DNA of 43,903 bases from Saprospiraceae bacterium (GTDB lineage Bacteria > Bacteroidota > Bacteroidia > Chitinophagales > Saprospiraceae): the NCBI GenBank assembly GCA_016714765.1, contig JADKCF010000026.1, positions 1 through 43,903 of the forward strand, read 5' to 3'. Shown piece by piece: positions 8,548 through 19,766 of the stretch. The notes beneath the pieces were generated by a model that saw nothing but the letters and a program-made list of their open reading frames with translations, searched no databases and was not told the origin of the DNA. The number at the start of each line of letters is the position of its first letter. The first letter of the stretch is position 1. The position numbers and the translations under genes were made by a program.

Positions 8548-11119
8548 ATGAACCATCATTTCTTACCCATTTCCGAAAATTATCAATTGCTTAACACTAG
8601 TAAGCAAGGTTTGCATCATTCAGAAGCAGAAGAACGATTAAGCCAATACGGAAAAAACGAACTTACCGAAAAAAAGAAAGCTTCGGTGTTTGTTCTTTTC
8701 CTGCATCAGTTTAAGGATATAATGATTGTAATATTGCTCTTAGCTGCAGTGATTTCTTTTGTAATTAGCGATATAAAAGATGCTGTTGTTATTTTAATAA
8801 TTGTTTTACTCAACGCTATTATTGGGTTTGTTCAGGAATACCGTGCCGAAAAAGCAATGGCAGCATTAAGAAAAATGACAGCCTTTAATGCAACCGTTCG
8901 CAGAAGTGGAAATGTAGTGCAACTTGCTGCCTCAGAAATTGTGCCAGGTGACATTGTAATTCTTGAGGCAGGCATGTCGGTGCCGGCAGATATTCGGCTT
9001 ACGGAAACATATGCGCTAAAAATTGAAGAAGCTTCATTAACAGGGGAGTCAAATGCAGTGGAGAAAAGCACAGAAGAAATAATTAGCGAAAATCCACCGC
9101 TGGGCGACCGCTTCAATATGGCATATAAAACAACCATAGTTACCTATGGCAGGGCTGAAGGGATTGTAGTGGCAACGGGAATGAATACCGAAATTGGTCG
9201 GATTGCCAAGCTGCTTCAGGAAGAGGAGGCACAAACCCCGTTGCAAAAGAGATTAACGGAATTCGGGAAAAAATTATCATTCATTGTGATTATTATTTGT
9301 GCGATAATTTATGGAGTAGGTCTACTGCGTGGTGAAGACCCCATCAAAATGCTGCTCACCGCCATCTCAGTTGCGGTAGCGGCTATACCGGAAGCACTAC
9401 CTGCAGTAATTACCATTTCTTTAGCCTTGGGTGCAAGCCGGATGGTTCGCAAAAATGCACTTATCAGAAAACTTCCTGCGGTGGAAACATTAGGCTCTGT
9501 TACTTACATCTGTTCGGATAAGACCGGTACCATCACACAAAATAAAATGACTGTGATGGATATTTGGCTTTCGTCAAAAGCAGAAGTCATTCATGAGTTT
9601 TCACCAGAGCAATTGTTGCTTTTGGCAATGGAACTCAATCACGATGTAATAGTGGACGAGAACAATGAATTGAAAGGCGACCCAACCGAAATTGCTTTGG
9701 TTGAATATTTCAGGAAAAGTAATGATTATAATAAGCAATGGATGGCCGACTTTAAACGCCAACCATGAATTACCGTTTGATTCTGTGCGTAAGCGAATGA
9801 CGACCATTCATCCATTTGCCGGGCAATGGCTGATTATAACTAAAGGTGCGATAGAAAGTATTTTATGTAGTTGCAGGAATGCAAATACAGATGAGATAAA
9901 TGCCGCTACTGTAAATTGTGCCCAACAAGGAAAAAGAGTTTTGGCTTATGCTGCAAAAATTGTTGAAACCTTGCCTGTATCTATTTCCATTGATACGATT
10001 GAGACTGACCTGAAATTTATTGGCTTAGTTGCCATGATCGACCCACCAAGGATTGAAGTTATTAAAGCTATCGCAGATTGCCACACTGCAGGTATTACAC
10101 CGGTAATGATTACCGGAGACCACCCTGTTACGGCAAAAGCAATTGCCACCGAAACGGGCATTCTCAAACATTCAATGGACAGAGTAATTACCGGTGCTGA
10201 ACTTTCAGATTTATCAGACGATGAGTTTAATAAGGAAATAGAGTATATAAAGTGTACGCTCGAGTCTCGCCCGAACAAAAACTGAATATCGTGAAAGCCC
10301 TGCAAAATAAAAATCATTTTGTGGCTATGACCGGAGATGGCGTGAATGATGCTCCTGCTTTGAAAAGAGCCAATATTGGTATTGCAATGGGTATTACCGG
10401 TACCGATGTTTCAAAAGAAGCAGCTCACATGATATTATTGGATGATAATTTTGCCACTATCATTCGTGCCGTGAAAGAAGGCCGCAGAATATTTGACAAC
10501 ATACTGAAGTTTATCAAATATAGTATCACCGGCAACTGTGGTAAAATTTGGACAATATTCCTTGCTCCATTAATTGGCTTGCCAATTCCACTTCTTCCCA
10601 TTCAGATTCTGTGGTTAAATCTTGTCACTGACGGTCTGCCGGGCCTTGCCTTTGCAGCAGAACCGGCAGAAGATAATATTTTACAACGAAAGCCCCGGAG
10701 ACCAGATGAAAGTATATTTTCGAATGGAGCTGGATTTCATATTCTTTGGGTTGGGTTGTTGATGGGTGGCGTTAGCATTGGTGCTCAGGCATGGGCAATT
10801 CATCTGGGAAATGAGCGATGGATGACGATGGTTTTCACTATTTTGAGTATTTCTCAAATGGGCCAGGCCATGGCTGGCCGTAGCAATTGGAATTCAGTAT
10901 TCAGTCAAGGTATTTTTTGGAAATAAACAATTGGTAGGGCTGTGTTTGCTCACCCTTGTCTTGCAGATGGCCGTTATCTATATTCCATTTTGCAAGACGT
11001 TTTCGGAACACAATCACTTACAATTACAGAGTTATTGATTTGCATAGGTTTGTCAAGCATCGTGTTTTTGGGCTGTTGAGTTAGAGAAATGGATTAAAAA
11101 GACGAAAAAAAGATGTTGA
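8548..11119 (+). pseudogene. P-type Ca2+-transporting ATPase (P2A), frameshifted
   Basis: Pumps Ca2+ out of the cytoplasm using ATP. Joined across frames, about 855 residues cover the whole family: cation ATPase N-domain (residues 1-70), actuator TGES, the PEALPAV helix, the phosphorylation motif SDKTGTITQNKMT, GDPTE in the nucleotide domain, TGDHPVTA, the hinge TGDGVNDAPALKRA, and the C-terminal membrane segments. Shifts lie near 9755 (NANHELPFDSVRKRM continues in another frame), 10251 (one A missing before GTGTACGCT), 10915 and about 11072. All key residues survive, so if these are sequencing errors the pump is functional. The two copies of the hairpin repeat flank it. With the exchanger upstream it forms a Ca2+-efflux pair. 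Confidence 0.88.
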
Positions 11120-11174
11120 TAGACCGTAAAAGATTAACATAGCAAAAATGTTCATGGAGAGAAATCCAGCTTAC

Positions 11175-11325
11175 AACAACTAAGCGTTCGTCGTGTCCAG
11201 CGGACATGCGATGAACGCCCCGCGTTGAGTGTCCCTTCGGTGGTCCGCCTGTCCAGTCGGATAAACTCTGCAGACTTGAAAAACAAATTTGGTTTATTCC
11301 CGTTTCTTTGCAAGTAGTATACAAA
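11175..11325 (+). repeat. Hairpin-bearing dispersed repeat, copy B
   Basis: Second copy of 8035-8215, roughly 85 percent alike over the shared parts by eye. The hairpin core CGTTCGTCG...CGATGAACG and tip TGTCC/GGACA are conserved. The foot reads GTTGAGT. It lies 55 bp past the reconstructed end of the Ca2+-ATPase. Confidence 0.8.
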
Positions 11326-11445
11326 GGCTTCGGGGTAAAATTTTTTGCCTATTTTAGTATCAACACCATCAAGCAAATAAAACCACCCATATGACCATCA
11401 TCGAAAGTAATAAAGTATCCATCGTAAAGATATCTAATATTGATT

Positions 11446-12397
11446 ATGCTCTCACTTCAAGTCTCGTCTTGCACCGGACAAGTAAAAGAAAAATCTGCCA
11501 ATGATCCTATAGAAATAGGGGCAGATAATAAGTCATTGATATTAAGGAATATTAATACAACATTCCGCAGATTCACACCAATTTAAATGGCATGGTAAGG
11601 AGTTTGTAGGGTCAATGTATCAAGACACAAAAGGGAACTATTGGTTTTGGAACAAATGGAGATGGTATAATCCGTTACGATGGGCAAACACTTGAAACAA
11701 TGACCATCGAAGGAATCAATCCAGGATGAGGGTTATTGAAATTGTAGAAGATAGGAAATTTGGGGCTTAACTATTGACAATAGCGGACTCATTTGGGTTG
11801 GATCGATCGGAGGAGTAAGTCATTTTGACGGAGAGAAGTTTATACCTTTTGCGTTGCCCGATTTAAAGGTGGAAAATCCGCAGCACATGCTATCTGATAA
11901 ATTGGTTTTAAAATTATAGAAACAAAAAGTGGTACCATTTGGATGGTTACCGATGGAAATGGAATTTTCAAATACAAGAACGGAATTTACCCATTTGACC
12001 ACTAAAATGGACTTACCGACAATAATACTGCGGGTGTCATGGAGGACAAGAAAGGAAATATTTGGGTTTCAACTTTTTATGGTGGTGTGAGTAAATATGA
12101 TGGAAAAACATACATTAACTTTACAAAGGATGGAATTATCAAAGGTGAAGAGGCCGGTGGGTTTTTAGAGGATAGAAAAGGAAACATCTGGTTTACGGCA
12201 GAAAATGTCGGAGTATATCGTTACGATGGGACTAACTTCACCTTATACACTACTGAAAACGGATTAACTTCAAATCTTGTTCTAAGCATATATGAAGATA
12301 ACAAAGGTCAACTTTGGTTTGGCACTTGGCAAAGTATGTGCATTTTTGAGGGTGAAAAATTCGTCAATGCTAATGTCAAAGAACCTGGACGAAGTAA
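11446..12397 (+). pseudogene. Reg_prop beta-propeller lipoprotein, frameshifted
   Basis: Secreted lipoprotein with a two-component-regulator-type propeller but no kinase part. A short hydrophobic leader ends in VSSC, a possible lipobox. Repeated blade motifs follow: GNYWFGTNGDGIIRYDG, then IWVGSIGGVSHFDG, GNIWVSTFYGGVSKYDG, GNIWFTAENVGVYRYDG and GQLWFGTWQSMCIFEG. Each blade has the KGNIWF...YDG pattern of the family. Several single-base shifts break the N-terminal half (between about 11575 and 12010). One near 12386 (CCTGG for CCTTGG) changes the expected KEPWTK ending, which would stop at 12397; the clean frame only covers 12039-12422. Function is unknown; such propellers usually mediate binding on the cell surface. 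Confidence 0.7.
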
Positions 12398-12439
12398 AAA
12401 TAACTTTTGCTATTTGAGTTGACTGCCCACTAACTCGAA

Positions 12440-12534
12440 GCTTAAGGTCTGCGCTTCTAATTTTACGTATGCCCCATCGTTTTGAACTTGTTGTAAATGC
12501 TTGGACACCCACATAGTTAAGTTAGCCTGATTTG
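12440..12534 (-). pseudogene. Relic of a group II intron maturase (GIIM domain)
   Basis: On minus, this fragment encodes LNYVGV, then SIYNKFKTMG in a second frame, paralleling LNYFRGASIYSKLKTMDG of the intact maturase. At DNA level 12474-12534 aligns with 2909-2970 (CCATCGTTTTGAACTTGTTGTAAATGC against CCATCGTTTTGAGCTTACTGTAAATGC in part). Rearranged frames and the missing remainder show it is dead. Confidence 0.6.
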
Positions 12535-12569
12535 AAAATCATTTTTCCTTCATCCACAAATTATAGTTT

Positions 12570-12627
12570 CTCAAAATACAAATTATTACATCATTTTATC
12601 TTATATTTGGAGTATAAATGGTAGTCT
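12570..12627 (+). mobile_element. Possible degraded IS1182 right end
   Basis: TATTTGGAGTATAAATGGTAGT resembles TTTTTGAAGTGGAAATGGTAGT of the intact right end, followed by an unrelated block and GACTGACTG where the terminal GGACTG would be. The match is weak and could be coincidental. Confidence 0.3.
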
Positions 12628-12727
12628 CCTCCTCTGGCTGGCAGGTTTGGACTGACTGAAGTTATGCAGATAACATATATTAAAAACCCAATTAAATGGC
12701 AATCAAAACATTCAAAAAATTAAAACT

Positions 12728-14151
12728 TTGAAAACAATTATAAGATCTTCCTTCTTTTGTGAATCTCAACTCACAACTAAATGGTGTTGGGTAACTGTGA
12801 TTACCACGCTTGTATTTTTGCTAATACCGGATTTCGCAGATCCTGAATTGTTCGAAGAAAAATATTGGTCAATAATATTTCAGCACCTTGGGGCTTTACG
12901 TTTATAAACGACAATGGAAGTACTGTTTACGGAGAAAAGGGGAAAGTTTATAGATTTAATATATCTACCAATGCGCTTTTGGAAACAAGTGGTGTGCCTG
13001 CAGTTGCACAAAATGGACAAGGAGGACTGTTAGATATTGCATTACATCCAAATTTTAACACTAACAATTTTGTTTATCTCACCTACTCGGTTGCCGCAAC
13101 CGGCGGTCAAACAACAGCATTAGGAAGAGGAACGCTTGTGGGCAACAAGATACAGAATTTCGCTGAATTATTTAGAGCATTACCTGTTCAGAACTCGGGT
13201 GTTCATTTTGGCAGCCGCATTGTTTTTGATAGAAATAATTTTCTATACATGTCAGTAGGCGATCGTAGCACTCAAAATAATGCCCAAGATAAAAATAACC
13301 ATTTGGGCAAAGTCTTGAGATTCAATGATGATGGGACTATCCCCCTGACAATCCATTGGTAGGGGTCCAATGCAAAACCTGAGATATTTTGTTGGGAAAT
13401 CGTAATATACAAGGTATGGCCATGAACCCTGCAACAGGAGAGATCTATGCACACGAACACGGACCAAGAGGTGGTGACGAACTCAATTTGATAAAGCCGA
13501 ACACTAATTATGGGTGGCCGGCTGTTACATTTGGCATTAACTATGATGGAACTACCATATCTCCTGATACCACACTTCAAGGAATGGAACTTCCGCTTAC
13601 TTATTGGGTTCCCTCAATTGCTCCAAGTGGTATGACTTTTATCAGGAATGGACAACCAAACAATGAAGCAGATATTCTGATTGGTGCACTAGCCGGCACT
13701 CATATTCATTGGCTAAAAATGGAAGATGGTAAAAAAGTGTCTTCCACAAGAAGCATGAATGGTTATGCGTTTTCGAGATGTAAGACAATCGCCCGATGGT
13801 AAGATATATGCAATGACCGAATCTCCAAACAGATTTGTGCTATTAAGGTCTAGTATCCCTGTTTTCACTTCGACAGAGGATGAAACACATGCATCAGCAG
13901 AGAAAAATATTTTACTTCCAAAGCCAAGTTTTGGAGAAAGCATTTTTTCGTTTTATGTGTCAAATAACAAAAATGTTTTCAATCAAAATTTTTTGGCTTA
14001 AATGGTATATTAATTAAAGAATTACCTTCACAATCTTTTTCTGAAGGCTAACCTCATTATCAATAGAAACCGATGAATTACCCAGGGATTTTATTATATA
14101 GAAGTCAACAAAGGAGATGCAAGGACACTTTTGAAATTTATTAAAATGTAG
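12728..14151 (+). pseudogene. PQQ-dependent sugar dehydrogenase with type IX tail, frameshifted
   Basis: Secreted soluble-type glucose/aldose dehydrogenase propeller. A hydrophobic leader (VTVITTLVFLLIPDFA) begins after a TTG at 12728. Family motifs appear in order: NISAPWGFTF, GGLLDIALHP, GVHFGSRI, GNRNIQGMA, HEHGPRGGDELN, GANYGWP-like NTNYGWPAVT, and DVRQSPDGKIY. HEHGPRGGDE carries residues of the PQQ/Ca2+ site. The C-terminus reads on through another frame into a type IX sorting domain ending near FYYIEVNKGDARTLLKFIKM and a stop at 14149-14151. At least six shifts (near 12862, 13345, 13375, 13392, 13755, 13975 and more) break it, mostly at runs of C, A or G. The start choice is uncertain. 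Confidence 0.78.
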
Positions 14152-14231
14152 CCGAAATCTAAAGTTTGGTAAGCCTTTTGAGGTGCAAAAGTTCCCGGAA
14201 GGACTTTGCCAAATCATAATAAATAAGTAAA

Positions 14232-15368
14232 ATGAAGATAATTTGTACAGCAATTTTTGTTATATGTAGCACATATTTATCAATCGGACAATTGCTCCCG
14301 CCAAAACAAGCTTATCCCCTTGATATTAAACAGATTCATAGTGGCCATAGTTTGACTGATCCATTGTTTTCAAATTGGCCAGGTCAATATGTAAATCTAA
14401 TCGGTATTGTAAACGCTATACCATCATGGCAACTCTTTGATGCCATGGTAGGAAAATCGACCTCCCCGGGCTCATCCATCAGCTATAGGTGGGAAAACGC
14501 TCCCGGGTTTGGTGCACCTGATGCAAGACATCATATAGGTAATTGGCAGCTTCTGTCTATCACGGAAAGGGTCCCATTACTTTATCAGGGAGGGAGTACA
14601 CAACAATGGTATTTAGATGGCATTCAAGAACAAAAAACGTATTTATCAAACTTTGTAAATAACGCATGGAATATCGGCAATAGTGGAAATGGAGCTCCTA
14701 CATTGTTATGGACTACCTGGACTAATATTGACAACAGTGATGGTCCCTGGCGGCAAATGTTAGACATACAAGGAGCCGAATTTGAAAGAATGCAAGACTA
14801 TGCCAATGCTAATAGGCCTGTTGGTGCAACACCCGTTTACATTATACCGGGACACAAAATGATGGCAAGGATTTATGATGATATCCAACTCAACCTTGTT
14901 CCAGGTATTACAAATATCAGCCAGTTATTTAGTGACAACATTCATACCAACTCTTTAGGTAATTATGCCATTGCAATGAACATTATTCATGCATATTTAA
15001 TGAGAGCCGGTGGGTCTTCCCAATGATTTAATGCCTGATCCGCCTTCTGGTTTTAAGGTTCCATCACCAGCATTGGCTTTGTATTTACAAACTATTATTT
15101 GGGATGTCGTAACAAACTATCCGAGAACAGGTATTGCTAAAACTCCATCAAGCAATTCTGAAGTGGGTTTAATTCAAAAAGGTATACTTATTTATCCTAA
15201 CCCAGTTGCCGGCATCCTTTATATAGACAAAAGTGCTTTTGGCGAGAATGGACAGACTAGGTTTATAATCCGTTTGGCCAACTAATGTATTCAGGTAATG
15301 ATTTAATCATTGATGTAAGTCAATTCCCTCAGGCATTTATCTTCTATGCTCAAAAATTTAACTATTAA
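14232..15368 (+). pseudogene. SGNH/GDSL-like hydrolase with type IX sorting tail, frameshifted
   Basis: Secreted protein with a Sec signal (MKIICTAIFVICSTYLSIGQ). The GHSLTD segment near residue 38 looks like the nucleophile block of SGNH hydrolases, and DNIHTNSLGNYA near residue 235 like the Asp-x-x-His block, so an esterase or glycan deacylase is likely. The central part (SISYRWENAPGFG, TTWTNIDNSDGPW) is not one I recognise. After a one-base shift near 15010 the frame continues GLPNDLMPDPPSGF. The sequence ends with a type IX tail (IYPNPVAGILYID, then YNPFGQLMYSGND after a second shift near 15265) and stops at 15368. The first 264 codons are clean. Substrate unknown. Confidence 0.65.
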
Positions 15369-15401
15369 ATTTGTAAAAGAATAATTATACTTGAAGCTAA
15401 A

Positions 15402-15924
15402 ATGACAGACATTGGCATCATAAAAGTAACGCTTGACAACATCGACCAACTGCAAAATTGGCAGACTGACTTTTTCGAAACGTTTGCCTCAGGAAATACC
15501 GAAGAGAATATGAAAACTTACCTGGACAGAGGTTTTTCCGTTGCAAAACTGACCGATGAACTTAACGACGACAATGCTGAATTTTATTTTGCGACTCTTG
15601 GCGAAAATGTAATTGGTTACTTAAAACTAAACTTTGGACAATCTCAAACCGAATTGCAAGACGACAAGGCTCTTGAAATTGAACGAATTTATGTTTTAAA
15701 AGACTTTCACGGAAAAAAAGTTGGACAACTACTTTATGACAAAGCCATCCAAATTGCCAGACAGAAATGTGTAGATTACGTTTGGTTGGGTGTTTGGGAA
15801 GAAAACCCAAAGGGCAATAAGTTTTTACAAGAAAAATGGTTTTGTGGAGTTTGATAAACATGTTTTCAAATTGGGCAATGACGAACAGACTGACATAATG
15901 ATGAAACTAAAACTCAACAACTAA
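15402..15924 (+). pseudogene. GNAT N-acetyltransferase (PaiA-like), one frameshift
   Basis: Transfers an acetyl group from acetyl-CoA to an amine; the closest family by eye is the PaiA/Blt-type polyamine acetyltransferases. Residues 15-60 hold the FFETFASGNTEENM opening. The acetyl-CoA loop appears as IYVLKDFHGKKVGQLLY (around residue 100), followed by WLGVWEENPK. One extra G in the GGG near 15813 sends the frame to an early stop at 15854. The other frame continues AISFYKKNGFVEFDKHVFKLG and ends properly at 15924, giving the usual 170-175 residues. Single GNAT genes of this kind are common cargo of gene cassettes. Confidence 0.82.
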
Positions 15925-16145
15925 TGTGGAAGGCATGAAATATTTGATAATTTCACCATCTTGTTCTTAGATATTGTTGTTAATTTTTTTGTTATACAGG
16001 CAAACTTTCTGGAATCATTGACACATATTGCACACCGATTTTTGGGGTGGTAACATTACCCATTATGGGTTTTATGTTTATCTTTGCCTTTATTTTACCG
16101 GAGTAAGGAATCGTTTCCTGCAAAAGCGACTTTAAACCACTTACA

Positions 16146-17196
16146 ATGAAATCTTTACATAACAAAATCGATCGCCATGTCCTGAAGGAAAGGATATGGG
16201 CAGACACAACACCAAGGGTCACACTCTCTTTTTATCAGTATTATCACCTGGGCAATCCTTTATTATTTCGTGATCATATTTATATCCTTCTCTCAGAGGT
16301 AGATGTGTTGGGAAGAATTTATGTTTCTTATGAGGGTGTCAATGCACAAATCTCCGTTCCCGAACACAGGATTGAAGAATTTAAATCAGCCTTGAGTACC
16401 ATTACATTTCTGGAAAACATAAGGCTTAATTTTGCCATTGAAGATGACGGAAAGTCCTTTTTAAACTGATTATCAAAGTCAGGGAGAAAATAGTAGCTGA
16501 CGGACTTGATGACAAGAGCTTCGACGTAACCAATAGGGCATTCATCTCAATGCTGAAACATTTAATCAACTGGCTGATGACCCCGACACCATTATTGTGG
16601 ATATGCGCAATCATTATGAAAGTGAGGTCGGTTACTTTAAAAATGCCATTCTACCCGATGTGGAGAACTTCAGAGAAGCACTACCTGTAGTAGAAAAATC
16701 TGGAAAACAAAAAAAGATAAAAATATCATCATGTATTGTACAGGTGGCATACGCTGTGAAAAAGCGAGCGCTTACTATAAACACAAAGGATTTTCTAATG
16801 TATACCAGGTAGAGGGTGGAATCATCGAATATGCACGTCGTGCAAAAGAGTTAGGCATTGAAAATAAGTTTATTGGCAAAAATTTCGTTTTTGATGAGCG
16901 CTTGGGCGAAAAATATCCGATGATGTCATTGCTAAATGTCATCAGTGTAGTGTACCAAATGCGACACCCATGTCAACTGTGCCAATGATGCCTGCCACAT
17001 ACTGTTTATTCAATGTCCGGAATGCAGCACTAAGTACGAAAACACATGCTCTGTCAAATGTCTCGAGTTCAATCGTTTACCGGCTGATATAAAGGATTCC
17101 CTAAGAAAGACAAGCACTTTCAATGGGACAAAATTCGGTAAAGGAAGATACAAAGCACATCATAAAAATGATGTTTTAGACCATATCACGACATAA
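16146..17196 (+). pseudogene. trhO: tRNA uridine(34) hydroxylase TrhO (YceA, rhodanese family), frameshifted
   Basis: Oxygen-dependent enzyme that makes 5-hydroxyuridine at the tRNA wobble position. The N-terminal acylphosphatase-like domain (VSYEGVNAQISVPE) is followed by the rhodanese domain with active-site loop CTGGIRCEK at about residue 200. The C-terminal cysteine-rich tail has CHQC, CANDACH and CPECSTKY and ends NDVLDHITT. Shifts lie near 16463 (T missing), 16536 (G missing), 16718, 16918 and 16957. With all domains present in order, a functional gene with consensus errors is as likely as a true pseudogene. It ends 9 bp before the next gene. Confidence 0.85.
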
Positions 17197-17205
17197 ACAT
17201 AACAA

Positions 17206-19763
17206 ATGACCGAAAATGCAGCCAATGCGCCTAATGTATATAGGAGATACAACCGATGGCTGAAGTATTTATCTGCCGGTATGGTTGGGATAATTGCGCT
17301 CGTCTTTGCGTTTATCAGTTTTTCAGACATGCCCAGTTTTTCAGGATTTAGAAAATCCAAAATATGACCTTGCATCAGTGATTTATGATGTAAAAGGCAC
17401 CCCATTTGGTAGATATTATATAGAGGACCGTATTGCGGTAGAGTACGCACAGATTTCAGAAAATGTAAAAAATGCGCTGTTAGTCACTGAGGATGAACGA
17501 TTTTACAACCATAATGGTATAGACCTCAGAGCATTGGCACGGGGTTGGTTTTATGACACTTATATTGAGACAGGAGAGTGCAGGTGGTGGCAGTACTATC
17601 ACCCAACAGCTGGCCAAACTCCTGTACAAAAGACCGGATATGAGGAGTATGTCCACTATTAAAAAAACCTACACCCTTGTAACCTCCAAACTGAAGGAAT
17701 GGGTGACAGCGGTCAAACTGGAAAAAAGCTATACTAAAGAAGAGATCATGACCATGTATCTTAATAAATTTGAGTTTGTAAATGGAGCACATGGTATAGA
17801 GGCAGCCGCACAAATATATTTTAATAAAAACCAGGATTCGCTTACTGTGTCTGAAGCGGCAACACTGGTGGGAATGCTAAAAAATCCAAGCCTCTACAAC
17901 CCAAAGCGGTTTCCTGATAAATGTAAAGAAAGGCGAAATCTGGTACTTGCCCTCATGCACAGCCAAGGATGGATAGATAAGGCTGAACTGAATGCACTTT
18001 CTGTCCAGGCGATAGATATGTCATCCTTTGCACGCAAAACCCAAAGCGAAGGGCCAGCCCCTTATTTCAGGGCAGAGCTGACAAAATATCTGAAAGATCT
18101 TTTTACCAGGCAACACATTACCAAGCCTGATGGAACGGAGTACAACGTTTTTACAGACGGGCTGAAAATATATACCACCATTGATCTGACCTATCAAAAA
18201 TATGCGGAAGAAGCTGTTTGGGAACATATGAAATGGAATCAGGAGAGGTACTGGAAAGCCTGGAAAAATAAAGACCCTTGGACTTTTGATACAGATGAAG
18301 CTCAAAAAAAATTGAGAAAATCTATACTCGAAAGCCAGTGCAAAGGATCAGACAGATATTTATCGCTCCGAACAAAATTCCTGGGTACAAGCCTTGCATC
18401 CATTGATGAAACTTATCCTGGCTTACCTATGTCAGATAATGTCATCAAAACCATCGACTCTATCAGCCTTCAGCTTACCACCTGGCGTGAAGCAACAGCA
18501 CAAGAAAAAGTAGCCTTATCTGATCAGGACAGATATCAAAGACTCATGCATAATGAAATGTGGCCGGATTTGATTAAAAAATATACAGCCCTGCAAGATG
18601 CTTTTAAAAAAGAATTTAATACCCCAGTCAAAATGAAAATATTTGACTATACTTCGGGGGGCGAAAAAGAAGTAGAAATGTCCCCGATGGATTCAGTCAG
18701 ACACCATAAGATGCATCTGCAGGCTGGCTTTCTGGCAGTAGAGGCGGCTACCGGTCATGTCAAGGCATGGGTGGGTGGTGTCAATCACAAGTATTTTAAG
18801 TTTGACCATGCCACGATGAGGCGCTCTGTGGGTTCTACTATAAAACCATTTGTTTATACACAGGCAATAGCCGTAGCCAATATTTCGCCATGTGAGGAAT
18901 TTGATGATATTCAATATACTATTGCCCCGGGAGATGCTGGTTTTGATCTGGTGGAAGAGTGGTCTCCTGCCAATGCTACTGAAGAATTCAGCGGAAATAA
19001 ATACAATCTTTTTCAGGGTTTATTGTATTCTAAAAACTCCATCACGGTAAAACTTATGAAAGAAATGGGGACAGTAGCCCCGGTAAGAGATCTCTTGCAT
19101 CATTTAGGAATTGATAAAAACCTGAGGCTTGCAGATGGCAGACTAGCTGTACCCAAGCTGCCTTCCATATGTCTTGGCGCTGTGGATCTGACGCTCCGAG
19201 AGATGACTGGTGCTTATACCGCATTTGCTAACAACGGTACCTTTGTAGAGCCTATTTTTATATCAAGGATAGAAGACAAAAACGGTAAAGTCATCTATCA
19301 GGGTATCCCCAACCGCAAATCCGCCATCAATCCTCTCTATAATGCTGTAATGGTAGCTATGCTAAAAAACAATGTAAGTGGACGCTACAGCCTTAGCGTG
19401 AAGTCGGATATAGGGGGTAAAACAGGCACTACCAATGATTTTGCTGATGGATGGTTTATGGGTGTGACGCCTACGCTTGTTACCGGAGTATGGACTGGAG
19501 GTGATGACAAATGGATCAGATTTCTGACATTGGATGAAGGTCAGGGCTATGTAATGGCTCGCCCTATATCTGAACTGTTTTTGAAAAAACTTGAAAAAGA
19601 TGAATCTTGCGGTTATGACTGGAAAGCACTATTTACTACCCCACCCGATGGATATGAAGCACTCGTAGACTGCGCTCAATTCAAGACTTTAAGGCCATCA
19701 ACGGAACGATATATCCTTCGCAAACAAAATGAAAAGAAAGAAGAATTTGATGATGAATTTTAA
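17206..19763 (+). pseudogene. Class A penicillin-binding protein 1A, two frameshifts
   Basis: Bifunctional peptidoglycan synthase anchored by one N-terminal helix (GMVGIIALVFAFISF). The GT51 glycosyltransferase domain shows the catalytic EDERFYNHNGID and GGGSTITQQLAK; the transpeptidase shows the nucleophile motif GSTIKPF (SxxK), SKNS (SxN) and GGKTGTTND (KTG). Reconstructed length is about 850 aa, normal for Bacteroidota PBP1A. Two insertions split it: an extra T near 17338 and an extra G near 17544. From 17553 onward 736 codons are unbroken. The HAD gene follows after 3 bp, so they are cotranscribed. Both indels lie in homopolymers. Confidence 0.9.
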
Positions 19764-19766
19764 ACA

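Noticed and set aside
9692..10926. Treating the pieces of the Ca2+-ATPase as separate genes
   Set aside because: The pieces join exactly at conserved family positions with one-base shifts, so they are one gene.
12282..12512. 76-codon minus frame as a gene
   Set aside because: Its first part is the maturase relic in a mixed frame and the rest is antisense to the propeller gene.
15992..16222. 76-codon minus frame with a plausible-looking end (KIKAKINIKPIMGN...)
   Set aside because: It overlaps the start of trhO antisense and has no start signals; it may be the tail of a lost gene in 15925-16145, but nothing supports calling one.
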